From: Vagococcus hydrophili
GTDB taxonomy: Bacteria > Bacillota > Bacilli > Lactobacillales > Vagococcaceae
Direction: 5' to 3'
Length of the DNA stretch: 64,000 nt
NCBI RefSeq assembly: GCF_011304195.1
Contig: NZ_CP049887.1
Location: 2,170,001 to 2,234,000, forward strand
The translations under genes and the position numbers were made by a program. The first letter of the stretch is position 1. Each line of letters begins with the position of its first letter. Below the pieces are notes generated by a model. That model had not been told where the DNA came from and did not search any database. It worked only from the letters and a program-made list of their open reading frames with translations. Positions 43,701 through 52,253 of the stretch are shown here, piece by piece.

Positions 43701-45786
43701 TGAAGGTTACGAGTTAGATGAAAGTCAATTGCCAGCCAATACGCAAGGCCTGTTTACAGAAATGCCAATAGAAGTAACTTATGTCTATAAAAAAGTAGTC
43801 ATTCCAGAAGTAAAAACAGGAGAAGTTTATGTAAAATATGTCGATACTTTAGGAATCGAAATAGAAGCATCAACAAAAAAAGAAGGTAAAGTGGGCACAA
43901 ATTATACAGTAGAACCAAAGTCAATTGAAGGTTACGAATTAGACGAGAATCAACTGCCGACGAATGCGCAAGGTATGTTTACAGAAATGCCAATAGAAGT
44001 AACTTATGTCTATAAAAAAGTAGTCATTCCAGAAGTAAAAACAGGAGAAGTTTATGTAAAATATGTCGATACTTTAGGAATCGAAATAGAAGCATCAACA
44101 AAAAAAGAAGGCGAAGTGGGCACTGAATATACAGTACAGCCGAAATTAATTGAAGGTTACGAATTAGACGAGAATCAACTGCCGACGAATGCGCAAGGTA
44201 TGTTTACAGAAATGCCAATAGAAGTAACTTATGTCTATAAAAAAGTAGTCATTCCAGAAGTAAAAACAGGAGAAGTTTATGTAAAATATGTCGATACTTT
44301 AGGAATCGAAATAGAAGCATCAACAAAAAAAGAAGGTAAAGTGGGCACAAATTATACAGTAGAACCAAAGTCAATTGAAGGTTATGAATTAGATGAAAGT
44401 CAATTACCAGATAATAGACAAGGCTTATTTACTGAAATTAAAATTGAAGTGACATATGTTTACAAAAAAATAAAGATTCCAGAAGTGAAAAACGGGGAAG
44501 TTTATATAAAATATGTCGATAATTTAGGAATTGAGCTAGAAACATCAACGAAAAAAGAAGGCGAAGTAGGAACTAGTTATTCGGTAGAACCAAAATTAAT
44601 TGAAGGCTATGAGTTAGACGAGAACCAACTACCGACCAATACGCAAGGGCTATATACTGAACTGCCAATAGAAGTGACTTATGTCTATAAAAAAATAAAG
44701 ATTCCAGAAGTGAAAACAGGGGAAGTAGTAGTAAACTATGTCGATAATTTAGGAAATGAGCTAGAAACATCAACGAAAAAAGAAGGCGAAGTAGGAACTA
44801 GTTATTCGATAGAACCGAAGTTAATTGAGGGCTATGAATTAGATGAAAATCAATTACCGACCAATGTGCAAGGATTATATACTGAGATGCTAATAGAAGT
44901 GACCTATGTCTACAAAAAAGTAATAATTCCAGAAGTAAAAACAGGAGAAGTAGTAGTAAACTATGTCGATAATTTAGGAAATGAGCTAGAAACATCAACG
45001 AAAAAAGAAGGCGAAGTAGGAACTAGTTATTCGGTAGAACCAAAATTAATTGAAGGCTATGAGTTAGACGAGAACCAACTACCGACCAATACGCAAGGAT
45101 TATATACTGAGATGCTAATAGAAGTGACCTATGTCTACAAAAAAGTAATAATTCCAGAAGTAAAAACAGGAGAAGTAGTAGTGAAATATGTTGATAGTTT
45201 AGGAATCGAAATAGAAGAGTCAACGAAAAAAGAAGGCAAAGTGGGTACTGATTATTCGGTAGAACCGAAGTTAATTGAGGGCTATGAATTAGACGAAAGC
45301 CAATTGCCAACCAATACGCAAGGCTTGTTTACTGAAACTAAAATAGAAGTGATGTATATCTACAAAAAAGTAATAATTCCAGAAGTGAAAACAGGAGAAG
45401 TAGTAGTGAAATATGTTGATAGTTTAGGAATCGAAATAGAAGAGTCAACGAAAAAAGAAGGCGAAGTGGGTACTGATTATTCAGTAGAACCAAAATCAAT
45501 TGAAGGTTATGAGTTAGATGAAAGCCAATTACCAGCCAATAGACAAGGTTTGTTTACTGAAACTAAAATTGAAGTGACATATGTTTATAAAGCTAAAAAA
45601 GAAACTTTGGTTGAACAAAGTAAAGATAAAGAAGAATCTACTAAAGGAAATAAAAAAACAAAAGAAACACAACACAAATTCCCTAAAACAGGTGAAATAA
45701 AAAGTAAGTTTAGTTTTTATATAGGAAGTATCATCGTGGCAATAATGATTGTTTTGAAAAAGAGAAAAGGTAAGCAAGATGTTTAG
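40765..45786 (+). CDS. Cell-wall-anchored BspA/MucBP repeat surface protein
   Basis: 1673 aa, predicted adhesin. Order: signal peptide (WLLSYVGLCVVFCLTSIQVFS), BspA-like DUF285 leucine-rich repeats at about residues 95-350 (units such as LNVSDWNVSSVEYVDFMFYNC, in part MFSGCENLQMLNIS), an InlB/Flg_new-type domain (YQFSGWYMDEELKQVWDF), fifteen 75-residue MucBP-like repeats from residue 492, a Lys/Glu linker, then a sorting signal FPKTGE, helix and KKRKGK tail. The sorting motif is FPKTG, not the usual LPxTG. The TTG start follows AAGGGGAG. MucBP and BspA domains suggest mucin or host-protein binding. It lies between rexB and rexA with its own terminator. Confidence 0.93.
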   Translation: MKNYKIKWLLSYVGLCVVFCLTSIQVFSEEIDNKVDWLGNYQSLVFLSEQGNPYHAWGETAEWSYNEGTQTLTIDGKIEGFSRPWNLLEDEIKHIKIKNQFSIVGSAEGLFSSLPALESIESEKIDTSQVTSMEKMFFKNISLKEVNVENWDTTKVKSMAEMFSSCLSLEEINVTKWNTKNVTDMERMFYSCGNLRGLNVSDWKVLNVENIDYMFSECLNLVYLDVSKWNTSKVITMRGVFNDCFRLKNLNVSDWNVSSVEYVDFMFYNCKTLTELNLSKWNVSKFKTASEMFSGCENLQMLNISNWRVESLSNMESMFKDCRSLLYLDLTGFNMVDVVIEGEKLKDDNFLQDSGVRSLNVGIKTRLDNSGLEILAERSVDDFWYNDTAVNNGYLNTNDFITMYDGLYPGFYTSIDTIKIDFNIRNYDDTEIDKFYVISQKNEKIKEPEILENPEYEQYQFSGWYMDEELKQVWDFNNTTFNNMTLYSKYQQIGEVIVNYLDDLGNEIESSTKKSGEVGTGYLVEPKLIEGYELDESQLPTNTQGLFTEIPIEVTYVYKKVVIPEVKTGEVIVKYIDSLGNEIESSTKKEGQVGTNYTVEPKSIEGYELDENQLPTNAQGMFTEMPIEVTYIYKKVVIPEVKTGEVYVKYVDTLGIEIEASTKKEGQVGTNYTVEPKSIEGYELDETQLPTNTQGLYTEQPIEVTYVYKKVVIPEVKTGEVYVKYVDTLGIEIEASTKKEGQVGTNYTVEPKIIEGYELDENQLPTNAQGMFTEMPIEVTYVYKKVVIPEVKTGEVYVKYVDTLGIEIEASTKKEGKVGTNYTVEPKSIEGYELDESQLPTNTQGLYTEQPIEVTYVYKKVVIPEVKTGEVIVKYIDSLGNEIESSTKKEGQVGTNYTVEPKIIEGYELDENQLPTNTQGSYTEQPIEVIYVYKKVVIPEVKTGEVYVKYVDTLGIEIESSTKKEGKVGTNYSVEPKLIEGYELDESQLPANTQGLFTEMPIEVTYVYKKVVIPEVKTGEVYVKYVDTLGIEIEASTKKEGKVGTNYTVEPKSIEGYELDENQLPTNAQGMFTEMPIEVTYVYKKVVIPEVKTGEVYVKYVDTLGIEIEASTKKEGEVGTEYTVQPKLIEGYELDENQLPTNAQGMFTEMPIEVTYVYKKVVIPEVKTGEVYVKYVDTLGIEIEASTKKEGKVGTNYTVEPKSIEGYELDESQLPDNRQGLFTEIKIEVTYVYKKIKIPEVKNGEVYIKYVDNLGIELETSTKKEGEVGTSYSVEPKLIEGYELDENQLPTNTQGLYTELPIEVTYVYKKIKIPEVKTGEVVVNYVDNLGNELETSTKKEGEVGTSYSIEPKLIEGYELDENQLPTNVQGLYTEMLIEVTYVYKKVIIPEVKTGEVVVNYVDNLGNELETSTKKEGEVGTSYSVEPKLIEGYELDENQLPTNTQGLYTEMLIEVTYVYKKVIIPEVKTGEVVVKYVDSLGIEIEESTKKEGKVGTDYSVEPKLIEGYELDESQLPTNTQGLFTETKIEVMYIYKKVIIPEVKTGEVVVKYVDSLGIEIEESTKKEGEVGTDYSVEPKSIEGYELDESQLPANRQGLFTETKIEVTYVYKAKKETLVEQSKDKEESTKGNKKTKETQHKFPKTGEIKSKFSFYIGSIIVAIMIVLKKRKGKQDV
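42238..45612 (+). repeat. Fifteen tandem 225-bp repeats inside the surface-protein gene
   Basis: Each unit encodes 75 residues of the pattern KTGEVYVKYVDTLGIEIE ... EGYELDENQLPT ... VTYVYKK. Units 2-9 are nearly identical in DNA and form interleaved types (YVKYVDTLGIEIE versus IVKYIDSLGNEIE; MFTEMPIEV versus LYTEQPIEV). Units 10-15 are more diverged. Such high identity favours recombination, so copy number probably varies between strains, and assembly could collapse it. Long reverse-strand frames here are only by-products of the repeat. Confidence 0.97.
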
Positions 45787-45830
45787 AAGAATAGGTAATG
45801 GATAATTATAAAATTGATTATTCATGAATA

Positions 45831-45874
45831 AATGACTGTGATTTAAGTTTCTATAACTTATCTCACGGTCATTT
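45831..45874 (+). terminator. Terminator after the surface-protein gene
   Basis: ATGACTGTGA (45832-45841) pairs with TCACGGTCAT (45862-45871), one G-T pair, with a long loop and then a T-rich tail. Moderate strength. Confidence 0.65.
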
Positions 45875-45982
45875 TAATTAATGTAAATACGTTGAAGGCA
45901 AAATAAAGTCAAAATTATGATAAAATAAAGTAATAATTATGAATTCAATCAAAATACAATAAATAGATGTGAGGAAAATAAA

Positions 45983-48900
45983 ATGACTAACATAACACTT
46001 CCTTTAAAACCTGAAAATAGCCATTTTACAGATAAACAATGGCAAGCAGTCTATGATGGAGGGAGTAACCTTCTGATTTCTGCTTCTGCAGGTTCGGGAA
46101 AAACCACCGTCCTAGTAGAGCGGGTGATTCAAAAAATTAAAAGTGGTATTAATGTGGATGAACTTTTGATTGTGACTTACACGGAAGCTGCGGCAAAAGA
46201 GATGAAGCAAAGAATTCAAGTAGCGGTTCAAACTGCGATTACTGAAGAGGTGGATTTGAATAAGAAGCAACATTTAATTAAGCAATTAAGCTTGCTTCCA
46301 ACCGCATCAATCAGTACCCTCCATGCGTTTTGTTTAACGGTGATTCGTAAATATTATTATTTAATTCATATTGATCCAGTGTTTCGTTTGTTGACAGATG
46401 AAACTGAGATTGAGTTATTAAAAGAAGATGTTTGGAATGAAGTGAGAGAAAATTTATACGGCAGTGAGGAAGAAAGTTTTTATTTATTGACTGAAAATTT
46501 TTCTAATGACCGAAATGATAATGGATTAACAAAGCTAATCTTTTCATTAGCGAATTTTGCTAAGTCGAATACTGATCCTTTAGAGTGGTTGAAAAAATTA
46601 CCAGAGACTTATGATATTGCTGATAATTTATCTGAAAGTCCTTTATACCAAATTTACATGAAACCTGAACTGTTGAAGCAATTAACCCAAACAAAAGAAA
46701 GTAATGAACGATTAAGCAATAGTATCAAAGGCGAGCCAGATTTTGAGAAAACAGTGGGTGTTTTAGAACAAGACGCGCAATTGTTGGTTTCTTTACTCCA
46801 ATTAGTGGAAGCTGATGATTTGGAAAATGCCTATCAGTTTATTTCTCAAACCAAATTTGCAGTTATTAAGGGACCAAACAAAAAAACAAGTTCAGAAGAT
46901 GTGATGATGTTTTATGAAGAAATCAAAGCTGAACGGGATATTATCAAAAAACAAGTGGCAACGATAAAGAAAAATTACTTTGGTTTATCTCCTGAAAAAC
47001 AAGTGGAACTAATGAAAGAAACAAAGCCATTAGTCGAAGAGATGGTGAAAGTCTGTGAGTTGTATTTAAAGACTTTTGCTAAGGAAAAAGAGAAGAAAAA
47101 CTTAGTTGATTTCAATGACTTAGAACACTTTACTTTAAGTATTCTAAGACAACTAGAAGGTGATCAGTGGGCAGCGTCAGAAGCCTCACAATACTTCCGA
47201 CAAAAGTTCCATGAAGTCTTAGTGGATGAGTATCAAGATGTGAACCGTCTTCAAGAGGGAATTTTATATTGGTTACGAAAAGCTGATGAAGAACAGGGAA
47301 ATTTATTCATGGTAGGAGATGTGAAGCAGTCGATTTATGCTTTTCGTCTGGCAGATCCAACTCTTTTCATTGAAAAATACGAGCAATATGCGACAGAAAC
47401 AGATGGTCGTCGAATTATTTTAGCTGAGAATTTCCGTTCAAGAGGAAGTGTCTTAGATTTTACAAACCTTATTTTTACTCAGTTAATGGACAGAGAACTT
47501 GGTCAAATTGAGTATGATACCAGTGCTGAACTGATTACTGGTTTTACGGGATATCCTGAAAGTCAGAAACATGACACAGAAATTTTGATTTTTGAGAGTG
47601 AGATGGAAGAAAGCGAGATTGAAGAGCTGGATTTAACCTTCACCATTGATGATAAAACAGAAGGAGAGTTACTTTTAGTCGGGCAAAAAATCGAAGAAAT
47701 GATTGCTTCTGAATTTCCAATATATGATAAAAAGAAAAAAGAGAGTCGCCCCATTAAGTATCAAGATATTGTGCTTTTAAGTCCAACGAAGAAAAATAAT
47801 TTGGTTATTTTGGATGTCTTCAAAGAGCTAGATATACCTTTGTTTGTTAATGATACGCAAAATTATTTCCAAGCAACAGAAATTAGAATCATGATTGCGC
47901 TTCTGCAAATTATTGATAACCCGTATCAAGATATTCCTCTAGCAGCCGTGTTACGCTCACCTATTGTTGGTGCTAAGGAGAATGATTTAGTAAAAATTAG
48001 ACAGTATGACACGCATGGTTATTACTATGATGCTTTGAGAAGGTACTTAAAAGAAGAAACGGCTAATAATACGTTGTATCAAAAAATAAATGAATTCAAT
48101 CAAAATTTAACCAGCTGGCGTGAGTTAGCCAGACGAGAAAAATTAGTCACCTTAATTTGGCAAATTTACCAAGATACAGGGTTACTCGATTACGTGGGTG
48201 GGATGCCTTCTGGGAAACAACGTCAAGCCAATCTACATGCTTTGTATGATAGAGCAACTGCGTATGAAGAGATGAATTTCAAAGGTTTATTCCAATTTGT
48301 TCGTTTCATTGAAAAAATGCAGGCGAAAAATAAAGACTTAGCAGAACCTAATGATTTAAGTGATGAAGAAGATGCGGTTCGTGTAATGACAATTCATGCC
48401 AGTAAGGGACTTGAGTTTCCAGTGGTTTTTGTTTTGGATATGAGCAAACAATTTAATATGACAGACATTAACAATCAATCTTATATCTTTGATGAAGCAC
48501 TTGGTTCTGGAATTAAATATTTTGATGGTGTGAACCGAGTGAAATACGAAACCATGCCCTATGTGATTATTAGAGAACAAAAGCGCAAGAAAATGTTAGC
48601 TGAGGAAATGCGTAAGCTGTATGTTGCCTTAACGCGTGCGGAAGAAAAATTATTTTTAGTTGGTTCATATAAGAGCAAAGAAGATGCGTTTAAAAAATGG
48701 CAAACAAACGTCACCTCTGATCACCGCGTTCTTTCAACGAGTAGTCGATTAGGCCAAAGAAGCTTAATGGGATGGGTAGGAATGAGTTTAGTCAGACATC
48801 CAGAAACAATCAAAACCTATCCTGAGTTAACAGTTGACGCATTAAAAGGATTGGGTAAATCTTTAGCTAATTTTTCAATAACTTTCTTTAATAAAGAGGA

Positions 48901-49738
48901 TATATTGAGTCAACAAAAAGAAACCATAAGTGACGAAACGCAAACAATCATGATGGCTGATGAGCCAAATCCTCAGTTGTTAAAACAAATTGTGGACCGC
49001 TTGAACTATGAGTATACAGATATCTCTTCAACGGTTACAACAAGTTATCAATCGGTTTCTGAAATTAAACGTGTCTTTGAAGATCCAGATAATCGGGAGT
49101 TACAGGTCTTGGATTTATCTAAGAATTTAAGTTTGTCAGGTAATCGAATGGTGGGTGAGAGTTTAGCGAAACCGGTTTTTTTAAGTGAAATGACAAAAGT
49201 TAGTCCAGCCGAAGTTGGAACAGCGACCCATTTAGTGATGCAATTAATAGATTTGTCTAAGGAACCAACCAAAGAATATTTATCTGATTTAATTCAGTCT
49301 TTAGTTGAAAAAACTGTTCTTAAAAAAGAAGTGGCTGATAAAATTGATAAACAACTTTTATTAGACTTCTTTGAAACAGACTTTGGACAACGTTTAATCA
49401 AGGAGCACGATTTAGTTAAACGGGAACAACCTTTTTCACTTCTTCTAAGTGCATCAGAAATCTTTGCTAACTTTGAAGGAAAGAAAAGTGATCGTTTATT
49501 GATTCATGGGATTATTGATGGCTACCTTGAAACGGAGGAAGAACTCATTTTGTATGATTTTAAAACGGACTATGTTCCCAAAGAAGCCAGTGAAGAAGAA
49601 TTTCAAAAAATTAAACAGAAATATACCGGACAACTTAACTTATATCGCTTAGCATTAGAGGAAGCAACTGGTAAAAAAGTCACTCAAGTTAAGCTGATTT
49701 TGTTAAAAGGACAAAAAATCGTTGATTTAGTGGATTAA
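45983..49738 (+). CDS. rexA: ATP-dependent helicase/nuclease subunit A (RexA)
   Basis: 1251 aa, AddA/RexA family. UvrD-type superfamily 1 helicase with Walker A SASAGSGKTTVLVERV, TYTEAAAKEMKQRI, the Walker B region VLVDEYQDVNRLQ, VGDVKQSIYAFRLADP, MTIHASKGLEFPVVF and YVALTRAEEKLFLVG. The C-terminal RecB-type nuclease shows LILYDFKTDYV and the downstream YTGQLNLYRLALEE. It resects DNA ends with RexB. GTGAGGAAAA precedes the ATG. It is transcribed separately from rexB here, because the adhesin gene and two terminators intervene. Confidence 0.95.
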   Translation: MTNITLPLKPENSHFTDKQWQAVYDGGSNLLISASAGSGKTTVLVERVIQKIKSGINVDELLIVTYTEAAAKEMKQRIQVAVQTAITEEVDLNKKQHLIKQLSLLPTASISTLHAFCLTVIRKYYYLIHIDPVFRLLTDETEIELLKEDVWNEVRENLYGSEEESFYLLTENFSNDRNDNGLTKLIFSLANFAKSNTDPLEWLKKLPETYDIADNLSESPLYQIYMKPELLKQLTQTKESNERLSNSIKGEPDFEKTVGVLEQDAQLLVSLLQLVEADDLENAYQFISQTKFAVIKGPNKKTSSEDVMMFYEEIKAERDIIKKQVATIKKNYFGLSPEKQVELMKETKPLVEEMVKVCELYLKTFAKEKEKKNLVDFNDLEHFTLSILRQLEGDQWAASEASQYFRQKFHEVLVDEYQDVNRLQEGILYWLRKADEEQGNLFMVGDVKQSIYAFRLADPTLFIEKYEQYATETDGRRIILAENFRSRGSVLDFTNLIFTQLMDRELGQIEYDTSAELITGFTGYPESQKHDTEILIFESEMEESEIEELDLTFTIDDKTEGELLLVGQKIEEMIASEFPIYDKKKKESRPIKYQDIVLLSPTKKNNLVILDVFKELDIPLFVNDTQNYFQATEIRIMIALLQIIDNPYQDIPLAAVLRSPIVGAKENDLVKIRQYDTHGYYYDALRRYLKEETANNTLYQKINEFNQNLTSWRELARREKLVTLIWQIYQDTGLLDYVGGMPSGKQRQANLHALYDRATAYEEMNFKGLFQFVRFIEKMQAKNKDLAEPNDLSDEEDAVRVMTIHASKGLEFPVVFVLDMSKQFNMTDINNQSYIFDEALGSGIKYFDGVNRVKYETMPYVIIREQKRKKMLAEEMRKLYVALTRAEEKLFLVGSYKSKEDAFKKWQTNVTSDHRVLSTSSRLGQRSLMGWVGMSLVRHPETIKTYPELTVDALKGLGKSLANFSITFFNKEDILSQQKETISDETQTIMMADEPNPQLLKQIVDRLNYEYTDISSTVTTSYQSVSEIKRVFEDPDNRELQVLDLSKNLSLSGNRMVGESLAKPVFLSEMTKVSPAEVGTATHLVMQLIDLSKEPTKEYLSDLIQSLVEKTVLKKEVADKIDKQLLLDFFETDFGQRLIKEHDLVKREQPFSLLLSASEIFANFEGKKSDRLLIHGIIDGYLETEEELILYDFKTDYVPKEASEEEFQKIKQKYTGQLNLYRLALEEATGKKVTQVKLILLKGQKIVDLVD

Positions 49739-49809
49739 GAAAGAAATAGGTAGTGATATGGTTAGAAAAGTGTTAAAATTTTCTTATAAAAAAGAGAGGA
49801 GGAAAAAGT

Positions 49810-50679
49810 ATGTATAAAACATCAGGACAATTAAAAAGAGAGGCCAAAGATAGCTTAAAAGGTCGTTGGTCAGATGCAGTGAAATTAAATTTAGTTCCTT
49901 CTTTACTTCAAATTGCATCAGCTGTCTTTTTCACGTTAATGGTTGCAGGAATTGTACTATTTATTTCAGTATTTACAGATTCAAATGATGTTTCCATTGG
50001 TAATTCAAGTCATGAATCAGCTATTTTTAGTGGTGCATTAGGTGACGATATAGATGATATGTGGGATAAGGACTATAATGATTATGAGGATAATTACACT
50101 TACTCACCCGCAAGTGTGACAGCAAACGTTGCTTCATCTTACGGTGTGACACCAATTATTACCTTTGTCTTATCATTTTTAACTATCGGAATTTCATTTA
50201 CCTTCTTAGATGTGATTAGAAAACGAGAACAACAATCAATGGAGATGAAAGATGCCTTTAGATTGTTTAATGGGGTTGATTTTATTCCAGTCCTATTAAT
50301 TAATATTTTAACTTACATGTTTCAGTTTCTGTGGTCACTGTGTTTTGTTATTCCAGGTATTGTTAAATTGTATTCATATTCTCAATCAAATTTTATCTAT
50401 AAAGATTTATCAACTCATAAAGATACGAGAACAATGGGAGCGACAAGTTTTATCACTGAAAGTCGTCAGCTAATGGATGGCCATAAAGGTCGTTTATTCT
50501 GGTTAGATATTAGTTTCCTTGGTTGGAAAATTTTAAGTTTATTTACTTTCAATATTGCTAATATTTGGTTGAACCCATATATTAATACAACCAAAGCTGC
50601 CTTTTATAATGACTTGGCAAAAGATCGCTATTTAATGCTAGAAGTTGAAGAAGAGGAAGAAGAATGGACTAACTTTTAA
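49810..50679 (+). CDS. DUF975 family membrane protein
   Basis: 289 aa. Starts MYKTSGQLKREAKDSLKGRW, typical of DUF975 proteins of Firmicutes. About five membrane helices are visible, including IASAVFFTLMVAGIVLFIS and FQFLWSLCFVIPGIVKLYSY. The SLCFVIPGIVK and FITESRQLMDGHKGRLFWLD segments match the family core. An acidic extracellular loop (DDIDDMWDKDYNDYEDNY) and an acidic C-terminal tail are notable. Function unknown. GAGAGGAGGAAAAAG precedes the ATG. It stands alone, 71 bp after rexA. Confidence 0.85.
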   Translation: MYKTSGQLKREAKDSLKGRWSDAVKLNLVPSLLQIASAVFFTLMVAGIVLFISVFTDSNDVSIGNSSHESAIFSGALGDDIDDMWDKDYNDYEDNYTYSPASVTANVASSYGVTPIITFVLSFLTIGISFTFLDVIRKREQQSMEMKDAFRLFNGVDFIPVLLINILTYMFQFLWSLCFVIPGIVKLYSYSQSNFIYKDLSTHKDTRTMGATSFITESRQLMDGHKGRLFWLDISFLGWKILSLFTFNIANIWLNPYINTTKAAFYNDLAKDRYLMLEVEEEEEEWTNF

Positions 50680-50708
50680 AAGAATGAGACATTTCTCATT
50701 CTTTTTTT
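50678..50708 (+). terminator. Terminator after the DUF975 gene
   Basis: AAAAGAATGAGA pairs perfectly with TCTCATTCTTTT around a 4-nt loop, followed by T. Confidence 0.88.
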
Positions 50709-50767
50709 ACTAAATTCAAATAGATTAATCAATCTTATTTAACAAACATGTAGTAGTATACTTTCAT

Positions 50768-50869
50768 ACCAATTATCCCGAATTGGTTTTTCATACTTAA
50801 CTCCTATTGAGAGAGAGTAAAATAACAACCTTCATTTCCACTAGAGCGACGGCTTTAGTGGTTTTTTTT
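50768..50869 (+). ncRNA. Candidate small RNA or leader with two hairpins upstream of dinB
   Basis: Two stem-loops sit in the 236-bp gap. The first is ACCAATT / AATTGGT (50768-50787) followed by TTTT. The second is CCACTAGAGC / GCTTTAGTGG (50838-50861) with a GACG loop and eight T, a good intrinsic terminator. No coding frame is evident. TATACT at about 50758 could be a -10 box but its -35 is poor. Either a short independent RNA or a read-through stop. Confidence 0.4.
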
Positions 50870-50881
50870 ATTGTTTTCATA

Positions 50882-50902
50882 TATAATGGGAACATACGTT
50901 TA
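50882..50902 (+). promoter_or_regulatory. dinB promoter -10 with LexA (DinR) box
   Basis: A perfect TATAAT (50882-50887) is followed directly by GAACATACGTTT (50890-50901), one base from the GAAC-N4-GTTC consensus of the Gram-positive LexA box. The site overlaps the expected transcription start and ends just before the ribosome site. This indicates SOS induction of dinB. Confidence 0.75.
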
Positions 50903-50915
50903 GGAGGTGTGTGGA

Positions 50916-52037
50916 ATGTCTAGTCAATTAAGGTTTCCATTAAAGAAAGATACATCGAGAAAAATAATTCATATTGATATGGATGCTTTTTTTGCTTCAG
51001 TTGAAGAAAGGGATCATCCTGAGTTGGTTGGGCATCCTCTAGTAATTGCCAAACATCCTAAAGATACGGGTGGTAAAGGTGTTGTGACAACGGCGAATTA
51101 CGAAGCGAGAAAGTTTGGTATTCATTCTGCCATGAGCGCTCAAAAAGCCTATGAACTATGTCCAAAAGCCAATTTTGTTCAGGGAAATCGAAATCACTAT
51201 GCTGAAATTTCAAAAGAAATTCATGCTATTTTTCATGAGTATACTGATATGATTGAACCTTTATCTTTAGATGAGGCCTATCTAGATGTCACAACGAATA
51301 AAAAAAATATTAAAAGTGCCATCAAAATTGCCAGAATGATTCAATTAGATATTTGGCGAAAACTGCACCTAACCTGTTCTGCTGGTGTGAGTTATAATAA
51401 GTTTTTAGCAAAACTTGCCTCTGATTTTGAAAAACCTAAAGGAATGACCTTGATTTTACCTGATGATGCTGAGGAATTTTTGAAAAAGTTACCTATTGAA
51501 GACTTCCACGGAGTAGGGAAGAAAACTGTTCCTAAGATGCATGAGTTAGGTATTTTTACAGGAGACGATTTATACAAAATGGATGAGATGGAGTTAATTC
51601 GTCATTTCGGTAAAATGGGATATTCTTTGTATCGTAAAGTTAGAGGAATCCATGATAGCCCTGTAGAGCCACATCGTGACCGAAAATCAGTTGGTAGGGA
51701 AAATACCTATGGCAAACCCTTAGCTACTGAGGAAGCCGTTATTATGGAATTAAGAGGATTATCCTTTGATGTAGAGAAAGCGCTGAAAAGAGTTCAACTT
51801 CATGGTAAAACAGTGGTCTTGAAAGTAAGAGATCGAGAGTTTGAAACTTATACAAGGCGTGTCACTTTACCGGACTATGTAGACGATCAGGAAACATTAT
51901 TTTTCCATAGTAAACAAATATGGGATGGTTTTGATTTGTTAGATAAAGGGATTCGTTTATTAGGAATTACCGTTACTAATTTAGAGTCGAAAGAATATGA
52001 ATTGATAAAATTACCTTTATGGGAAAAGAACATATAA
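50916..52037 (+). CDS. dinB: DNA polymerase IV
   Basis: 373 aa, Y-family translesion polymerase. Palm motifs are IHIDMDAFFASVEERD at the start and PLSLDEAYLDVT with the second catalytic acidic pair. FHGVGKKTVPKMHELGI is the helix-hairpin-helix, and RKSVGRENTYGK begins the little-finger domain. The frame opens at a GTG (50907) inside the AGGAGG ribosome site; the ATG at 50916, eight bases after it, is the start. A LexA box precedes the gene. The last residues (LPLWEKNI) lack an obvious clamp-binding motif. Confidence 0.95.
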   Translation: MSSQLRFPLKKDTSRKIIHIDMDAFFASVEERDHPELVGHPLVIAKHPKDTGGKGVVTTANYEARKFGIHSAMSAQKAYELCPKANFVQGNRNHYAEISKEIHAIFHEYTDMIEPLSLDEAYLDVTTNKKNIKSAIKIARMIQLDIWRKLHLTCSAGVSYNKFLAKLASDFEKPKGMTLILPDDAEEFLKKLPIEDFHGVGKKTVPKMHELGIFTGDDLYKMDEMELIRHFGKMGYSLYRKVRGIHDSPVEPHRDRKSVGRENTYGKPLATEEAVIMELRGLSFDVEKALKRVQLHGKTVVLKVRDREFETYTRRVTLPDYVDDQETLFFHSKQIWDGFDLLDKGIRLLGITVTNLESKEYELIKLPLWEKNI

Positions 52038-52074
52038 AAAACCGCTAACTCACAAATGGAGAAGCGGCTTTTTA
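52037..52074 (+). terminator. Terminator after dinB
   Basis: AAAACCGCT and AGCGGCTTTTT form the stem with a 17-nt loop and T tail, overlapping the stop codon. Confidence 0.8.
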
Positions 52075-52082
52075 GTATTTAA

Positions 52083-52253
52083 AATTGCTTGGAGCTAAGC
52101 TACTTTTTCACTACCTAATATAAATCGGAGTTCAAAAGGCAACTCCTGCGACAATTTCACAACTTAAAATCAATCTGAAATTCATAAAAATTTGAAAAGT
52201 AATTTTCATGAATTCCGGCTTATTTTCAGAAGCTAACCACTTTTTTTATAACC
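52083..52253 (+). repeat. Dispersed hairpin element, divergent copy
   Basis: Begins TTGCTTGGAGCTAAGC, keeps CAAAAGGCAACTCCTGCGA and ends AGAAGCTAACCACTTTTTT. The central stem has again changed: CTGAAATTCAT and ATGAATTCCGG enclose ATTTGAAAAGTAATT, so paired character is partly kept with new sequence. It lies between convergent dinB and telA. Confidence 0.7.

Noticed and set aside
42674-45310. Several long reverse-strand frames opposite the surface-protein repeats
   Set aside because: All are mirror images of the same 225-bp repeat, with leucine-rich nonsense translations and no ribosome sites.
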